Source of the DNA: Liolophura sinensis
Taxonomy: Eukaryota > Mollusca > Polyplacophora > Chitonida > Chitonidae
Direction of reading: 5' to 3'
NCBI RefSeq assembly: GCF_032854445.1
Contig: NC_088295.1
Span: 31,864,470-31,928,469 of the forward strand
Length of the DNA stretch: 64,000 bases
The notes under the pieces were generated by a model that saw nothing but the letters and a program-made list of their open reading frames with translations, searched no databases and was not told the origin of the DNA. Every line of letters begins with the position of its first letter. The first letter of the stretch is position 1. Below, piece by piece: positions 22,619 to 34,373 of this stretch. The position numbers were made by a program, and so were the translations under genes.

Positions 22619-22725
22619 TATAAATATGACAGGCAATGGTACCGTCAGTCAAACCCTCACAGTCGAGCAGAGACTACCAGAAGAGATCCAAACTACAAGG
22701 ACACTACTACAATTTCCACTACAAG
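22619..22725 (+). promoter_or_regulatory. TATA box and noncoding first exon of conventional-like actin
   Basis: TATAAATA at 22619-22626 predicts a start near 22650. The noncoding exon would end at a good donor (ACAAG|GTATGC, exon end 22725). The 451-bp UTR intron would end at the acceptor TTTCAG (23176), six bases before the ATG, the usual arrangement in animal actin genes. Confidence 0.6.
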
Positions 22726-23182
22726 GTATGCTAGGCTATATGTGTATATTTCTCAACATTCTTGCTAGGCTAAGACATGGAACGTTGATTTATACGTCTA
22801 ATCTTTTTCTCCCTAAACACTTATCTTTTATGCCCGGCGAAACAAAGTTTCATTGTAATTCTAGGCGAATCAACAGGGGCTGGGTTCGAACATCAAACCA
22901 GGGCTCACAGGCCTACTCAAAAGGCAACGTATACTGATATAACACACTGAGGCAATGAGATACACAAAGCTAAGGAAAACATTATTATTAACTGAATCCC
23001 GAGAAGTATACGGTTTCAGTTGTAGGCTCACCGATGCGTATAAATGTAAAGACTGATTGCTACAACAGTGATAGTAAAGTAGGTCGCAAATATTGACGTC
23101 AAAGTCAAATTATATGAATGTATTAGAATTAACTGTTACTTAATACAAGTTGAAATGATGGATTGGGTTGTTTCAGAAAACA

Positions 23183-26100
23183 ATGCCTTACAACGTACAC
23201 TCAGATGACTTCACCAGCGTCATCATTGACAATGGCTCCGGGATGTGTAAGGCGGGGTTTGCTGGAGATGACGCCCCAAGGGCTGTTTTCCCGGCAATAG
23301 TGGGACGGCCGCGTTATCAGGTAATTAACATTATTTCAAGTCGTTAGCAATTCATTTGACCGTCGGTAAATTGATCAGCATTTCTTTGTTGATGTATTTA
23401 TATATTTATTTAATATAGTTAAGTTATTTAATAATGTTTACTTATATGATCTAATTGGAATGAGTTGGACTCCGACGTCACATAAAGGCATAAAACAATA
23501 ACAAATATGCAGTTATTAATGTAAGTAAAAATGGTATCACGTACAACGTAATTAAGCTTTGCGAGAATTTCCAAAAGGGAACAATAAATAATCCTCGCAC
23601 TCTCCAGCTCTTGGCGTTAGTGTCAGTTTGAAAATTCTGAGGTATTAATATAGGAGAATATAGTTTATGTTGAAGATAGCCCATTACTTGACGTTTTCAG
23701 AACTACATGCCAGGAATGGGATGGAAAGACAGCTACATCGGTGACGAAGCTCAGAGTCACCGTGGAGTGTTGTCGTTACGTTACCCTATAGAACACGGCA
23801 TCGTCACCAACTGGGACGATATGGAGAAGATCTGGCATCACACCTTCTACAACGAGCTGCGCGTGGCCCCGGAGGAGCACCCAGTCATGTTAACAGAGGC
23901 TCCTCTCAACCCGAAGATTAACAGGGAAAAAATGACACAGGTATTCTTAGTCTCCTGTCTACAGACACCATCTGCGCTTTTGTTGCGTCGTTTCAGTACT
24001 TTGTTCAACTCTCAAGTCAGACAGAGTTGAATCAAATATGTACTTGACATTTGTGAAGCTGTTCGTCATGCTAGGCTGTTTTGTAATGGATAATGGTGTT
24101 ATTCTCCGTTGCCTTATGACGTTCGTTGTTGTGCCAACTGGATGTACAAGCACATGCTAAATTAACTTAAGTTTTCTTGAATTTTCAGATAATGTTCGAG
24201 ACATTCAACATACCAGCAATGTATGTGGCCATCCAAGCCGTACTCTCTCTCTACTCATCTGGCAAAACCACAGGAATCGTGTTAGATGCCGGAGATGGCG
24301 TCTCTCACGTTGTGCCCATATTTGAAGGTGGGCTAAGCATCTAATCTACTGTCAATGAATGTTGACACTACTATATTTGGTTATACCCACTGTATTGAGT
24401 GAGCCATTAGACAGATTAAAACATTCTGCAAACCTGTCCGAGGAATTACATATCCTGTCCAAGAGTTTTTACATCAAAGTAGACGTGATCGAAATTTGAC
24501 TAATTAAGATAACCCGCATCCAGCGTATCAGATCAGCGAGGTTTTTCCCCAGTAGGTAAATCTGTTATACGTAAATGGTAATTTTGTTTCACTTAGTTCT
24601 GCGGTACACCCTAGAGAGAGTGGAAACTCGGGCGGCTTAAGCGATGAATAACGAAGAATTGCTTTTGATGTGATCTATATTGTACAGGTTACGCCTTACC
24701 TCACGCAATTGACCGTATCGATCTGGCTGGACGAGATTTGACCAGCTACCTGGGCAGGATCCTCCATGAGCGCGGCTACAACTTTACTACCTCAGGTAAG
24801 ATCGATTTTTATGTTCAGATTCTAGTTACTTCCAGTTGAAATATTCTAAGATGTTGCAAATATTACATGTCGATGCTTGCATTATGAACTTAATTTCCTA
24901 ACACTCTAAAATCTTGCTTTTAACTAAACGTCTGACCACTTCTCCTCTTACAATCTCCTCACACTGTAAACTGATGACCAGTTGGAATATAGATATTATC
25001 TGAACACACGATGGCAGTCTATCCTAAACACGCAATCTCTTTGGATAATCGATTTACCTAATTAGCATGAGAAATAGCTACAGGTAATTTGATGTCAGTC
25101 AAATATCAGTAGAGCTTATATAAGATCGTGTGAATGAGTTTTAGTGGTAAATGTCAGTTGGGTCTCACTATGACAGGGTAAATGAATATTATTGGTAAGC
25201 TTGTTCCTTTTTACTGACAGCCGAACGAGAGATCGTCCGAGATATCAAGGAGAAACTCTGCTACACTGCAGTCGACTTTGAAAGTGAAATGGTGTCCGCA
25301 GTCAACTCTTCATCTATCGAAAAAAGCTACGAGCTTCCGGATGGCAACGTTATCACTATTGGCAACGAGCGCTTCCGGTGCCCCGAGACATTGTTCCAGC
25401 CATCATTCATTGGTAAGACTTCATTCTGTTATCTAATTATTGTAGATACAGCTTTGTATAGTTTGACTGACAACAACACCATGTCATTTTTGATTCCGTG
25501 GAAAGGGAGAATATTAAAAAGAAACTGAAGTCACGAGTAAACCTAAAGTTTATTTTTGGAAATCATGCAGCGGTATCTATCAGAAACCACGATTGTTTTG
25601 GTGGCGGTAAGCTATAATAATCATCCATTCATTAAACCATTGACTGGTATTTGTGTTTTCAGGAATGGAATCGGTTGGAATCCATGAGAGTTTGTACAAC
25701 TCGGTAATGAAGTGTGATTTGGACATTAGGAGAGATTTGTTTGCGAACATTGTATTGTCCGGTGGTACATCGATGTTTCCAGGTAAATATAAAACTAAAT
25801 AAAAATTGATTAACATATAATCATTTACATATTTTTCTCATATGCATATTCTCATTTATCAATTTTTTTTATTGTGCCTTAAAATTTCATTTGTGTTGTA
25901 CGCCATAAAGTAGTTTAAAAAAAAGATCACTGTGTTACTTTAAGCTTTAAAATCATCGGAAAATAGAAGAGTTAATGGCAGTTTAATTTTGATGTGTATA
26001 TTTAACGTTGCAGGCTTGGCTGATCGCATGGTAAAGGAACTCCAGTCTTTGTGCCCGCCGAGCATGAAGGTAAAAGTTACCGCCCCTCCTGAGCGTAAGT

Positions 26101-26219
26101 ATTCAGTCTGGATAGGTGGCTCCATCCTGGGCTCACTCTCAACTTTCCAGGCCATGTGGATCTCCAAGGAGGAGTACGACGAGTGTGGACCCAGCATTGT
26201 GCACCGGAAATGTTTTTAA
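23183..26219 (+). CDS. Actin, 380 aa, 7 exons
   Basis: Exons: 23183-23320, 23701-23940, 24189-24327, 24688-24795, 25221-25412, 25663-25782 and 26014-26219; total 1143 nt including the stop. The sequence is close to conventional actin throughout. It keeps the phosphate loops ('[19 protein letters not shown]', 'DAGDGVSH'), Gln137, His73, '[13 protein letters not shown]' and the C-terminal 'HRKCF'. Unusual points are a longer N-terminus with fewer acidic residues and a changed DNase-I-binding loop (His40 to Tyr, Gly42 to Asn, Val43 to Tyr, Val45 to Pro, Gln49 to Trp) that still keeps Met44 and Met47. All six coding introns match the diverged neighbour, marking a tandem duplication. The promoter has two CArG boxes and a TATA box, suggesting SRF control and perhaps muscle expression (inference). 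No SINE was seen in its introns. Whether it is a muscle or other isoform cannot be decided here. Confidence 0.93.
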
Positions 26220-26431
26220 TACGTGGAACTATGACATCCATTAACAACGACATATCTGGAGCATTCCAAGTTTTGCTCCTTGTTTTCAGCAGTCTGAATG
26301 CCTGTATCTAAAGTTGTCTTGATGGATCTACCCCTAAGCTATTTATGTTTACTGTTTGACGGAAATGTTCAGGAAAGTTGTTGGGAATTGTGATCTCCAC
26401 GACATTTCTCTGGTAAATCTCTCGGATTTAC

Positions 26432-26575
26432 CAGCTACAACTAGACTTTGTCGTGGTGACTTTTCTGTTGAGCTACAACGCCGGTAACGCAGATGTCATT
26501 CCTGAATGTACTGCAGTTCATGACGTAACTTTGTCGTAGTGATTTCTCCGTTGAACTACGTGTTATTCACGGCTT
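26432..26575. repeat. Short repeat in actin 3' UTR, also inverted at 28930-28990
   Basis: 'actttgtcgtggtgactttt' plus 'ctgttgagctac' occurs at about 26447, again degenerate at about 26528, and as the reverse complement at 28930-28990. Confidence 0.6.
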
Positions 26576-27202
26576 TACTCCAGCTTGTATGTACTTGCTA
26601 TGAGTTCAGTCTTAACCTGTGTTGTGGTACGTCAATAGCCTTTCCAGAAAGTAGGCCTACTAGCAGCGGACTATTTCTGCAACGTTGAACGCTGAAATAT
26701 TCCACAATGTATTATTCATGATATAGAGCGGTAACTTTGCCCTTGTTTTGTTGTTATATAATGAAAGAGTGCAATCTTTTTATTTACACATCTATTTACA
26801 AACTATTCACAATTTTACGAAATATATCAACACATGCCTTTCAAATACAACTGATGTAATATGATCTTTTATTTGCTTGTTAACATTAATCTTTACATGG
26901 AAGCTCGGCATTAGTTCTTACTTTGTTATACATGTATAGTTTTAGGGTGATATTTTGTATTTGTTTTTATAATTTTAAAAATCATTTCTTTAGTTTATGC
27001 TTAGATCAAAGTGTGTTTTTAGGCCTATATATATGTATAAAGAAGACCAGTTTAAGATGGTAGATGCAATGACACGATGGATAACCCGTTATGCCAGCTC
27101 ACAGGGCAATGGTCTTGTATATATGAATATGTATGAAATTGAAAATGTATATATGTAAATATGTTGTGTATATAGTATTTAATGCCTTGAAAATGTCACT
27201 CA

Positions 27203-27208
27203 AATAAA
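27203..27208 (+). terminator. Candidate poly(A) signal of actin
   Basis: AATAAA about 985 nt after the stop codon; a second lies near 27270. The long AT-rich 3' UTR is plausible for an actin gene, but earlier non-canonical sites cannot be excluded. Confidence 0.4.
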
Positions 27209-27312
27209 TGCACATTTATTTAAATATGTGTTGAGTCAACAAAAATAATGTAGAGTATATAAGAATATAAAAATAAACAGCCTGCAGGAAGTCACTATAT
27301 GTTCACTAATAC

Positions 27313-27625
27313 AAGGAATCTAAAGTTATTGATATTCCGGATAATGGGACATAACTCTCTTGGTCTCGGAGCACAATGTCTTCGTCAGTTGGCGTCCTGT
27401 TGAAGAGTCATCAAAGAAATCAACGCGGCCTTGGAAGGAGGAAGTTGAATAAGGTGTCGATTCATAGGAACACAGGTAGGTTTGCCTAAAACAACTAATA
27501 GCATGTACACTTTACGATGGATTTCTTCGTTAATATTAGGAAGCTAAAGTTCTTGATATACAGGACATATGTCATTTATACTCGTGTCCAATTGTTCTGG
27601 GAGCACAATATCTTCGTCAGCTGAC
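27313..27625. repeat. Direct duplication of about 85 bp, spaced 224 bp
   Basis: 27313-27395 and 27537-27625 share 'ggaatctaaagttattgata'-type starts and 'gagcacaatgtcttcgtcag' / 'gagcacaatatcttcgtcag' ends, with about 75-80% likeness by eye. Confidence 0.6.
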
Positions 27626-28052
27626 TTTCATGTCTCCAATGCTTACCTCATCTACCTTTTAAATCGTAGGCTTCGTTTTCTTTTTGTTTTTTTGTTTTTT
27701 TTTTGTTTGTTTCCCTTCTTCCATCGATTTTATGTAACTGTACGCCGTGAATACATTGCATTACATGAAAATAGATTCCGGATCCAATATGTCACTCAAA
27801 TCGCACTTTTTACTGGTAAATAAGATCATAATTTTTGAGGAAAATAGTAGTTAGGATAAATCTCTGACATTTTAATCATCTGCCAATGGATTGCGGAAAG
27901 AGTATTATTTTTTGCATAAATCAGGCAAGGCAATGTCGGGCAGCATTCCAGAACGTTGACAATTGTTTGTGAAAATGAAGCCGAGGAGTTAGATCACATC
28001 ATTTTCCATGTAACCGATGGAATAAGTGAATATTGCATGAGATCACAACTGC

Positions 28053-28170
28053 AGTATTTATTTATTTATTTATTTACTTATTTATTCAATTTATTTATTC
28101 CGGGTTTGAAGCCGTTCTCAAAAGCATATCTCTTTCATTCGTCGTCAGACAGTACTATGGGGGAAAAAAG
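28053..28170 (-). repeat. Degraded SINE family 1 fragment
   Basis: A long (ATTT)n run, then diverged core 'gaagccgttctcaaaagcat' and 'catctttcattcgtcgtc'-like sequence. Confidence 0.5.
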
Positions 28171-28180
28171 CGGAGATAGC

Positions 28181-28360
28181 CACCGCCTTTAGCCAGGTAC
28201 CCGACAAACCTCCCCACATACAACCACCGCCCTTCGCCAGGTACCTAACAAACCGCCGCACATACAACCACCGCCCTTCGCCAGGTACCTAACAAACCGC
28301 CGCACACACAACCACCGCCCTTCGCCAGGTACCTAACAAATCTCCGCACATACAACCACC
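28181..28360. repeat. 44-bp tandem repeat, 4 copies
   Basis: Units start 'caccgcccttcgccaggtac' at 28181, 28225, 28269 and 28313. Spacing is exactly 44 and the inner copies are almost identical. Confidence 0.95.
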
Positions 28361-29195
28361 AGAAGAATAATCTGTCCCTCTGTGAAGCTCGAGGTTTTCA
28401 TTATCAAGGGCCGATAATGGTCAGACTGATGGATAGTAGATACTATACTACTATAGTAGATGGATAGTAGATGGATCCGTCAGTTAACTGTTTCTACTAC
28501 CAATTGTATATAAATTTGTTCATATATATATATCATTAGTATATATAAATGACATAAATGAAACTGATCTTTAAGAATTCGATTTTGGATATACTTTTAC
28601 TGGTTAACGGCTCAAGCTGTATCTTGGACACTTCACTTTCTTCACATGGGTTCTTAGAAGCAAGAAGAGATTTTCTTCCCCACATAGTCTAGAAAAAGCT
28701 TCCCAGCATAAATTTAAATGTTGCAGAACTCTTTATCCCGTGCTTTTAAGGAGAAGATATATCCAACAGTACATTTCTACCTCGATACACAGAGCCGAAT
28801 ATTCCAATGCGTGCACAACGTACTGAGTTTCTTTTGCCTGGTTGGTGATTGACGTTTCACACCAAATACACTTTATGGGTGAGCGACACGGGTGTGCACG
28901 AGTTAAACTACCGCTATTTGAGAGGAATCACTTGACTCAACTGTAGCTCAACAGAAAAGTCACAACGACAAAGTCTAGTTGTGGATAGTAAGCCACTCCC
29001 GAACCAGCTGGATTCGATCCCGTTTCTTAGGCGTGTCTTCTTACAGCTGCTTTCATAAACCGTTGGATATTTCAACTTAGCTTTTGTTCTGTACTGAAAT
29101 ATACAAATATGACTTACAAGATTTGACATAGAAAGCCTATCTTATAATACCATTAAGACGGACAGAATAGACCAAAAACTAGATATGCGACGACA

Positions 29196-29265
29196 GTGTG
29201 ATAGCCGGCAAATGGTCACATGTAACCGGTGAAATACGACCTCTTGTCCATTTACCTCAGTGAGT
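29196..29265 (+). repeat. Dispersed repeat DR3 end-like piece
   Basis: 'gtgtgatagccggcaaatgg' and 'tcacatgtaaccggtgaaat' recur near 9722-9780 and 48199-48258, so this is a third short dispersed family. Confidence 0.6.
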
Positions 29266-30231
29266 GTTTTATTATAACTTTTCATGTAAATATCCTTTGT
29301 ATGTGTGTCTATAACGAGTCCACATATCACACAAGGATATAGGGGACACAGCCGACTTGCTCATGTAGGCACCAGCAACGGGATACCCGTAACTATAAAC
29401 ATACAAACACATCACTGAACCCATGGTTTGACATATTCTAACAACACCACGACCCCTCCGGCGGCCAGTTTCACGCAAAAATATTGCCAAAAACTTAAAA
29501 ATGGTAAACCTAGAGATAAAAATTTTGTTCAGAGGGTTACTTAAGAAAGTTAAGCTAGGAAACGACTAGAATCGTGCATTTTTCGCTAATCTCGACTCCC
29601 GCGTACTCGATCCGCTTTATAAAACGCAATAGCTGAGAGCTTCACAACACCAGATAAGCTAAATCCACCTGTATATAAAATTACACTCCACCTGCCGCAT
29701 TCGACAAAGAGTAAAAGTATTCACACTTACAGTCCATTTATATCTAGGTAAACATTTTATGGAAAAATGTATTACACAGTCAAGGCCTGCCGAGAGCCAG
29801 AGTTGTTTTTCCACAGGCATCGCATCTTTGATGAGCCGGAGGGTATGGTGATTCACAAGGATCTCTACAGCGGGAACCAGTCGTGCTGATGAAGCCATCA
29901 GAAGTTAATATGAACCTTGGCCAGTAGGGTTTGGATATTTCTAATATATGTGTGTATGAAGAAATTCTATACCCTGTCAAGATTAAACTTTAAAAGTTGC
30001 TAAATTATGACTATTGAATCCCTGTTTAAACGGAATCCGTTGGTAGTGTTGTCAATCATGTAGATGTAGGTAGATATCCTGTTCCAGAATATCTAGCTTG
30101 ATTCATAGTGAGCCGATGTGTTCTGACTCGTCAGATCAATCTAAGTATCTCACAAAAGCTTGTATGTATGGAGGCTGGATAAGACCATCATGGTACCATC
30201 GTATCATTGTTCCATCGCCCAGCAATGACAC

Positions 30232-30345
30232 GATGATCCAAAGCGATAGCACTATGCCAGAGCGATGCTAGCACCGTATCATCGCTTCGATGATCCAAAG
30301 CGATAGCACTATGCCAGAGCGATGCTAGCACCGTATCATCGCTTC
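30232..30345. repeat. Perfect tandem duplication of 57 bp
   Basis: 30232-30288 and 30289-30345 look identical ('gatgatccaaagcgatagca' to 'tatcatcgcttc'). Identity implies a recent origin. Confidence 0.95.
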
Positions 30346-30399
30346 GTGCCATGATGTCATCTCCCTAACCCTCATTTCAACACCAAGAATTGATTGCCT

Positions 30400-30600
30400 C
30401 ACTACATTGTGTTTTTATAGCAAATTTACAAATAGCCAGCTCTAAAACCATGCTACCGTGAGATCACACAGGAGATACAGGAGATAAAATAAAATTCATT
30501 TATGAAGGTTATATTATACTTAAACGTGCGAACACCGTCAGAGTATCGGGAACAGGGGTTTAGATTAAAGTCAATAGCAGTTCTGTATGTCTTACAGAAA
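30400..30600 (+). repeat. Copy of the spacer of the 9.8-11.3 kb inverted repeat
   Basis: 'ccagctctaaaaccatgcta' and 'aaggttatattatacttaaa' match 10855-10945 in the same order. Confidence 0.65.
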
Positions 30601-30609
30601 ACCAGCGGA

Positions 30610-31940
30610 CTTGGACTTGATACACAAAAGGAGAAACAATCTTTGTAATGAATCGGAATAATCATTTTCTAACAAATGTCTGATTTAACCACAAAGTACT
30701 CGATTACAGCATAACAGATGTGAAGGCCTGAAGTGCGTGTATTTTGCCTGACGGTAGACATTAACTATCTGAAGGACGATACACCCAGACTGATTGCAGA
30801 TCCGTAATGAATCTACACATTTTCTCGTCCGATCCCCAAAGTCCCAATCTGTCAAATTATTTGTCGAGAAAATTAAAAACATCCGATTATACCTGTCATG
30901 TATGATGTGGATTTTGTTTAGCTAGATGAGGCCATTTTGTCTGAGCTTAAGTAGATGGATGTTCATTTCTCTCTAGCAGAAAATGCGTCGTGGGTGGCAG
31001 AGGATTTCTCTTCAGTTAAGTACTGATTTTTCACAAGGTCATGGCATTATGTAAAGATAAAGGGTACACTTCTTTTTCTTATTATCAAACACATAATATC
31101 TCCCTTTCCACGGATAACCCCCACTACCTACAGTAAATGACGTAGTCATGTAAGATTCAATATATCATTTTTATTTACCCTCCATCCACAGACATGCACA
31201 ACATATTTTATATACACGTCCTACCAGAGTGGATCAGTTTGGAACGCAGTCTAAGAGTTGTTTAATTAAAAAAAATATTGAATGTAAAACACTTTTTCAG
31301 CTATGGGTGCCGGCCTATAGCTGCTATTAAAGTACAAAGATAAAGTTCTTATACTTTGTACATTTTAACTTTTTAACGATTATTAACAGCCCGTAGAGGT
31401 TTAATGAAATTTTAAAAAGTGTTACTTTTAGTATATGTCTGGTTTATCGCACAGTTCGTAATACTATGTACAACATTCAGAAATTATCCACAGGTTTTGC
31501 ATAACTACGCATAATGATAATCTTGCTGAGGTGTTGGTTGTTAATATAGCATTGATGTTTGGGATCTCAGATAATTGACTGTTGTATGCATCAAACGTAA
31601 TGGTTTATTGACATATCTTTTTTGAGTGATGTATTAAAGTACTAACAAAACGCCGCGATCTTACACAATGGAGTTATTTAGCCCCAAAAAATCAGCCGTA
31701 TAGTGATTCTGTTGTCCATGCTCAGTCAATCTTCGTATATGGCTGTAATCACAGCTGTATAAAAACTTTATCTTACCTCAAGAGGTTTGTAGTGATTGAG
31801 AGCTATGCTTTTTCCACTTTCAAAATGATGATCTTTACAACAACAACAACAAACGTGAAAAGGTAGGTGATAAATGATAAAGATAATTTTCTCCTGATAT
31901 GCGATATCGGCTGTGCGAAGCCGTTTGATTTTAAAGAACA
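30610..31940. other. Intergenic, nothing recognised
   Basis: AT-rich unique-looking DNA without SINEs or convincing exons. Confidence 0.4.
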
Positions 31941-31956
31941 CTACATTACGGTTTAC

Positions 31957-32139
31957 CGTCGCTTTTGCGTGTTGTTTACAGCGATACTTTGTGGTTAATA
32001 CTGACCAGAAATCCACATGGGGCTGGATATCATCACATTTTTCTTCAGGCCAGTAATTATCTGCTGACGAGACAAGACAGCCTATTATGCACGCAACAAG
32101 TCGACGGGAAATTAGTTGAGTTGATTTGCTCAAATCCAT
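31957..32139 (-). CDS. Candidate first exon of a secreted protein
   Basis: On the minus strand, TATAAATA (32191-32184) lies about 45 bp before an ATG in good context (ACCCATGG). The 61-codon open segment begins with a signal-peptide pattern: Arg-Arg, a hydrophobic core (LVACIIGCLV), then a likely cleavage after 'SSA'. The mature part 'DNYWPEEKCDDIQP' holds two Cys 19 residues apart. A donor (GACG|GTAAAC) closes the exon in phase 0 at 31957; reading on, the frame is open to 31768. I do not recognise the family and found no second exon. Confidence 0.4.
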
Positions 32140-32414
32140 GGGTTCACCGGAAGGCTTTCCCGGTGTCCTTGACAGAAAGCTTGTATTTATAGCCCATTAA
32201 AAGCATTAAAAACGGCTTTGATTTAAGTGGAGTTTACACTCAAGAATATCACACTGTCACTAGAATGGGATGAACAGCGGTTTTTCTTTTAGACATTACC
32301 AATATCTCTTAACAGAACAAGTTTACCCATAAAAATGTTAGTTCAACGTCAAAATATTCCTAAATGTTTCATATCACTATTCAGTTTACTCTGAATAATA
32401 CATGTAATACTGTG

Positions 32415-32475
32415 TCTTCTCCGGCAACTGTCCGGTTTCCTCCCACCATAATGTTGGCAGTCATCACATACCCTA
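32415..32475 (+). repeat. SINE family 1 core fragment
   Basis: 'tccggtttcctcccaccata' and 'atgttggcagtcatc' only; another sliver (agtgaaatatgcttgagtac) is at 32679-32705. Confidence 0.6.
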
Positions 32476-32719
32476 AGTCCTCAGCCTTTTTGTATATGAA
32501 ACAGCAACTTTGAGTGGAATTTATGCACATTTTTACTACAAAAACTACATTGGCTAGATCAGCCAGTTTCAGGGTTTCACAAAAAGCATAATTCTATCAG
32601 TCTACGCCGAATATTAACTTCAGAATATGCTCGAATAATCCCCTTGCAAACATACGAAAGGTTTCAGAATTACAGTAAGTGAAATATGCTTGAGTACGGC
32701 GTAGGGATGATGACGTTCG

Positions 32720-33083
32720 AGAATGCATGGAGGTGTACGAGGTGTAGACGATTTTTGTGATAGGATGTTTGTTTTACTGGTGAGGTAGATGATGCTGTTG
32801 GAAATAAGAAGGGATGTGTTCCAAGGGTGTGACTTGAAGGGGTCGTGGGAAGAAAGGACTATGTTTTTAATGGTAATGTACATGTGGATGATAGTGTTAG
32901 GGAATGACGGTGTAATTTAATTGTGGTGAAAACGATGCTGTTGAAAGAACGATGTGTCTTTTATTTCGATAAATGATGGTGTTGGACAAAAGAGGTGTCG
33001 TTAACAGGTGGTGTATACATGATTGTTTGGAAGGAGGTGTACACTTGGCATTTGGAGAAATTACCGACAACGTTGACTCGATT
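32720..33083. repeat. Degenerate minisatellite-like block, related to 43.5-43.8 kb
   Basis: Internally repetitive GATGATGGTGTTGGA-type DNA. Its right end ('aaagaggtgtcgttaac' to 'acaacgttgactcg') is clearly related to 43715-43808, indicating an old duplication. Confidence 0.55.
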
Positions 33084-33235
33084 TACTTATTTACTTATTT
33101 ATTTGATTGATGTTTTACGCCGCACTCAAGAATATTTCACTTATACGACAGCGGCCAGCATTATGGCGGGAGGAAACCGGGATGAGCCCGGGGAAACCCA
33201 CAACCATCCCCATGCTGTTGGCAGACATGCTTGTT
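33084..33235 (-). repeat. SINE family 1, head truncated
   Basis: (ATTT)n tail, 'gatgttttacgccgcactc', 'acgacagcggccagcatta', 'ggaaacccacaaccatcc'. Confidence 0.9.
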
Positions 33236-33454
33236 CATACACAAGCACACAATTCTCCACGCACCACCCAACAGCCATTAAATCAAAACCAAAAGAGAAG
33301 ATTAGAAGTTTGCCACGTTTATTATGACTACAAACTATCAAGAATGACGGTTCCCGTGGATATAACATAGACCTGAGTCCCCGTGGTATACACTCCGGTG
33401 AACTCCCCTTTGTGACAAACGGTAAGAACAATCTTCACCTTGTTGAGCCTTGGG

Positions 33455-33635
33455 CAGACACAGGTAGCCACCGAACAAGTGATAAGGAAACCACACTCGC
33501 GTATGGCACAAGCTGACGTGCCCAACTCCCAGTATTAACCCAACAATCTTCATCCCTGCTTGGCGTCCTGTGGGTACACACAGGTAGACACCGAACAAGT
33601 GATAAAGAAAGCACGCAACACGAGCAATTTAGTGC
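33455..33635. repeat. Local direct duplication
   Basis: 'acaggtagccaccgaacaag' with 'tgataaggaaaccac' recurs about 120 bp later as 'acaggtagacaccgaacaag' with 'tgataaagaaagcac'. Confidence 0.6.
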
Positions 33636-34373
33636 GGCCTTTCGCCCCGAATACCCATAGGAACTCAAACGAGAGGCTATCGACACTCGTCGCCATTCTA
33701 GATTTACCTTTTCCATGACAAACTGATTAATTCTCTCCTAAGACAATTAAACTAAAGTTTGTGAAGAGTCACGGGAATTGGCGCTCATTTCTCAAATAAA
33801 CGCCTTCTAAAGCGCCTTCCAGGAGGTTGAGGAGAAAGTCACACCTTATGTCAGTCGCCCTCGTCCCGGTATAGCGCAGATAATGTTCGTTGAATATCAG
33901 GATGGCCGACAAAAAATCCACCGCACATGCCACCTCGTGGGCCTGTTCGCCCGTTTACGCGCGATGTCAACAGCCTTCAGGTTGCGTGCACCACGCCAGC
34001 TTAACCGCGAGAATATTTGAAACAAAAGTTTCAACGAACCGAAACCTTCATCAGTTGTGAAGTGGCATGCTACACAGATCATTCGTTCCCAAAAGGATGA
34101 GTAAGACGTCGGGTGCTGGGTTACGACGCAGTCTATACTTGATCGATGACAGCAGACTGGTCCACTTCATGCGTCTTCTACCTAACCATTGGAGCCTCAA
34201 GTTCAGACGTGGAAAGATGTCCAGGATGTTTCCTACCGATTTTACATCGTGCTCGCCGCTGGGCCCAATAGATGTAACTGGACCCCATTACCCAGGCTGT
34301 CTTCACACTAGGTGAGCTGAAAAATGTGAAATAAACTCGTCCAAAAAGGAACGATCTTTAACTATGCAACAAA

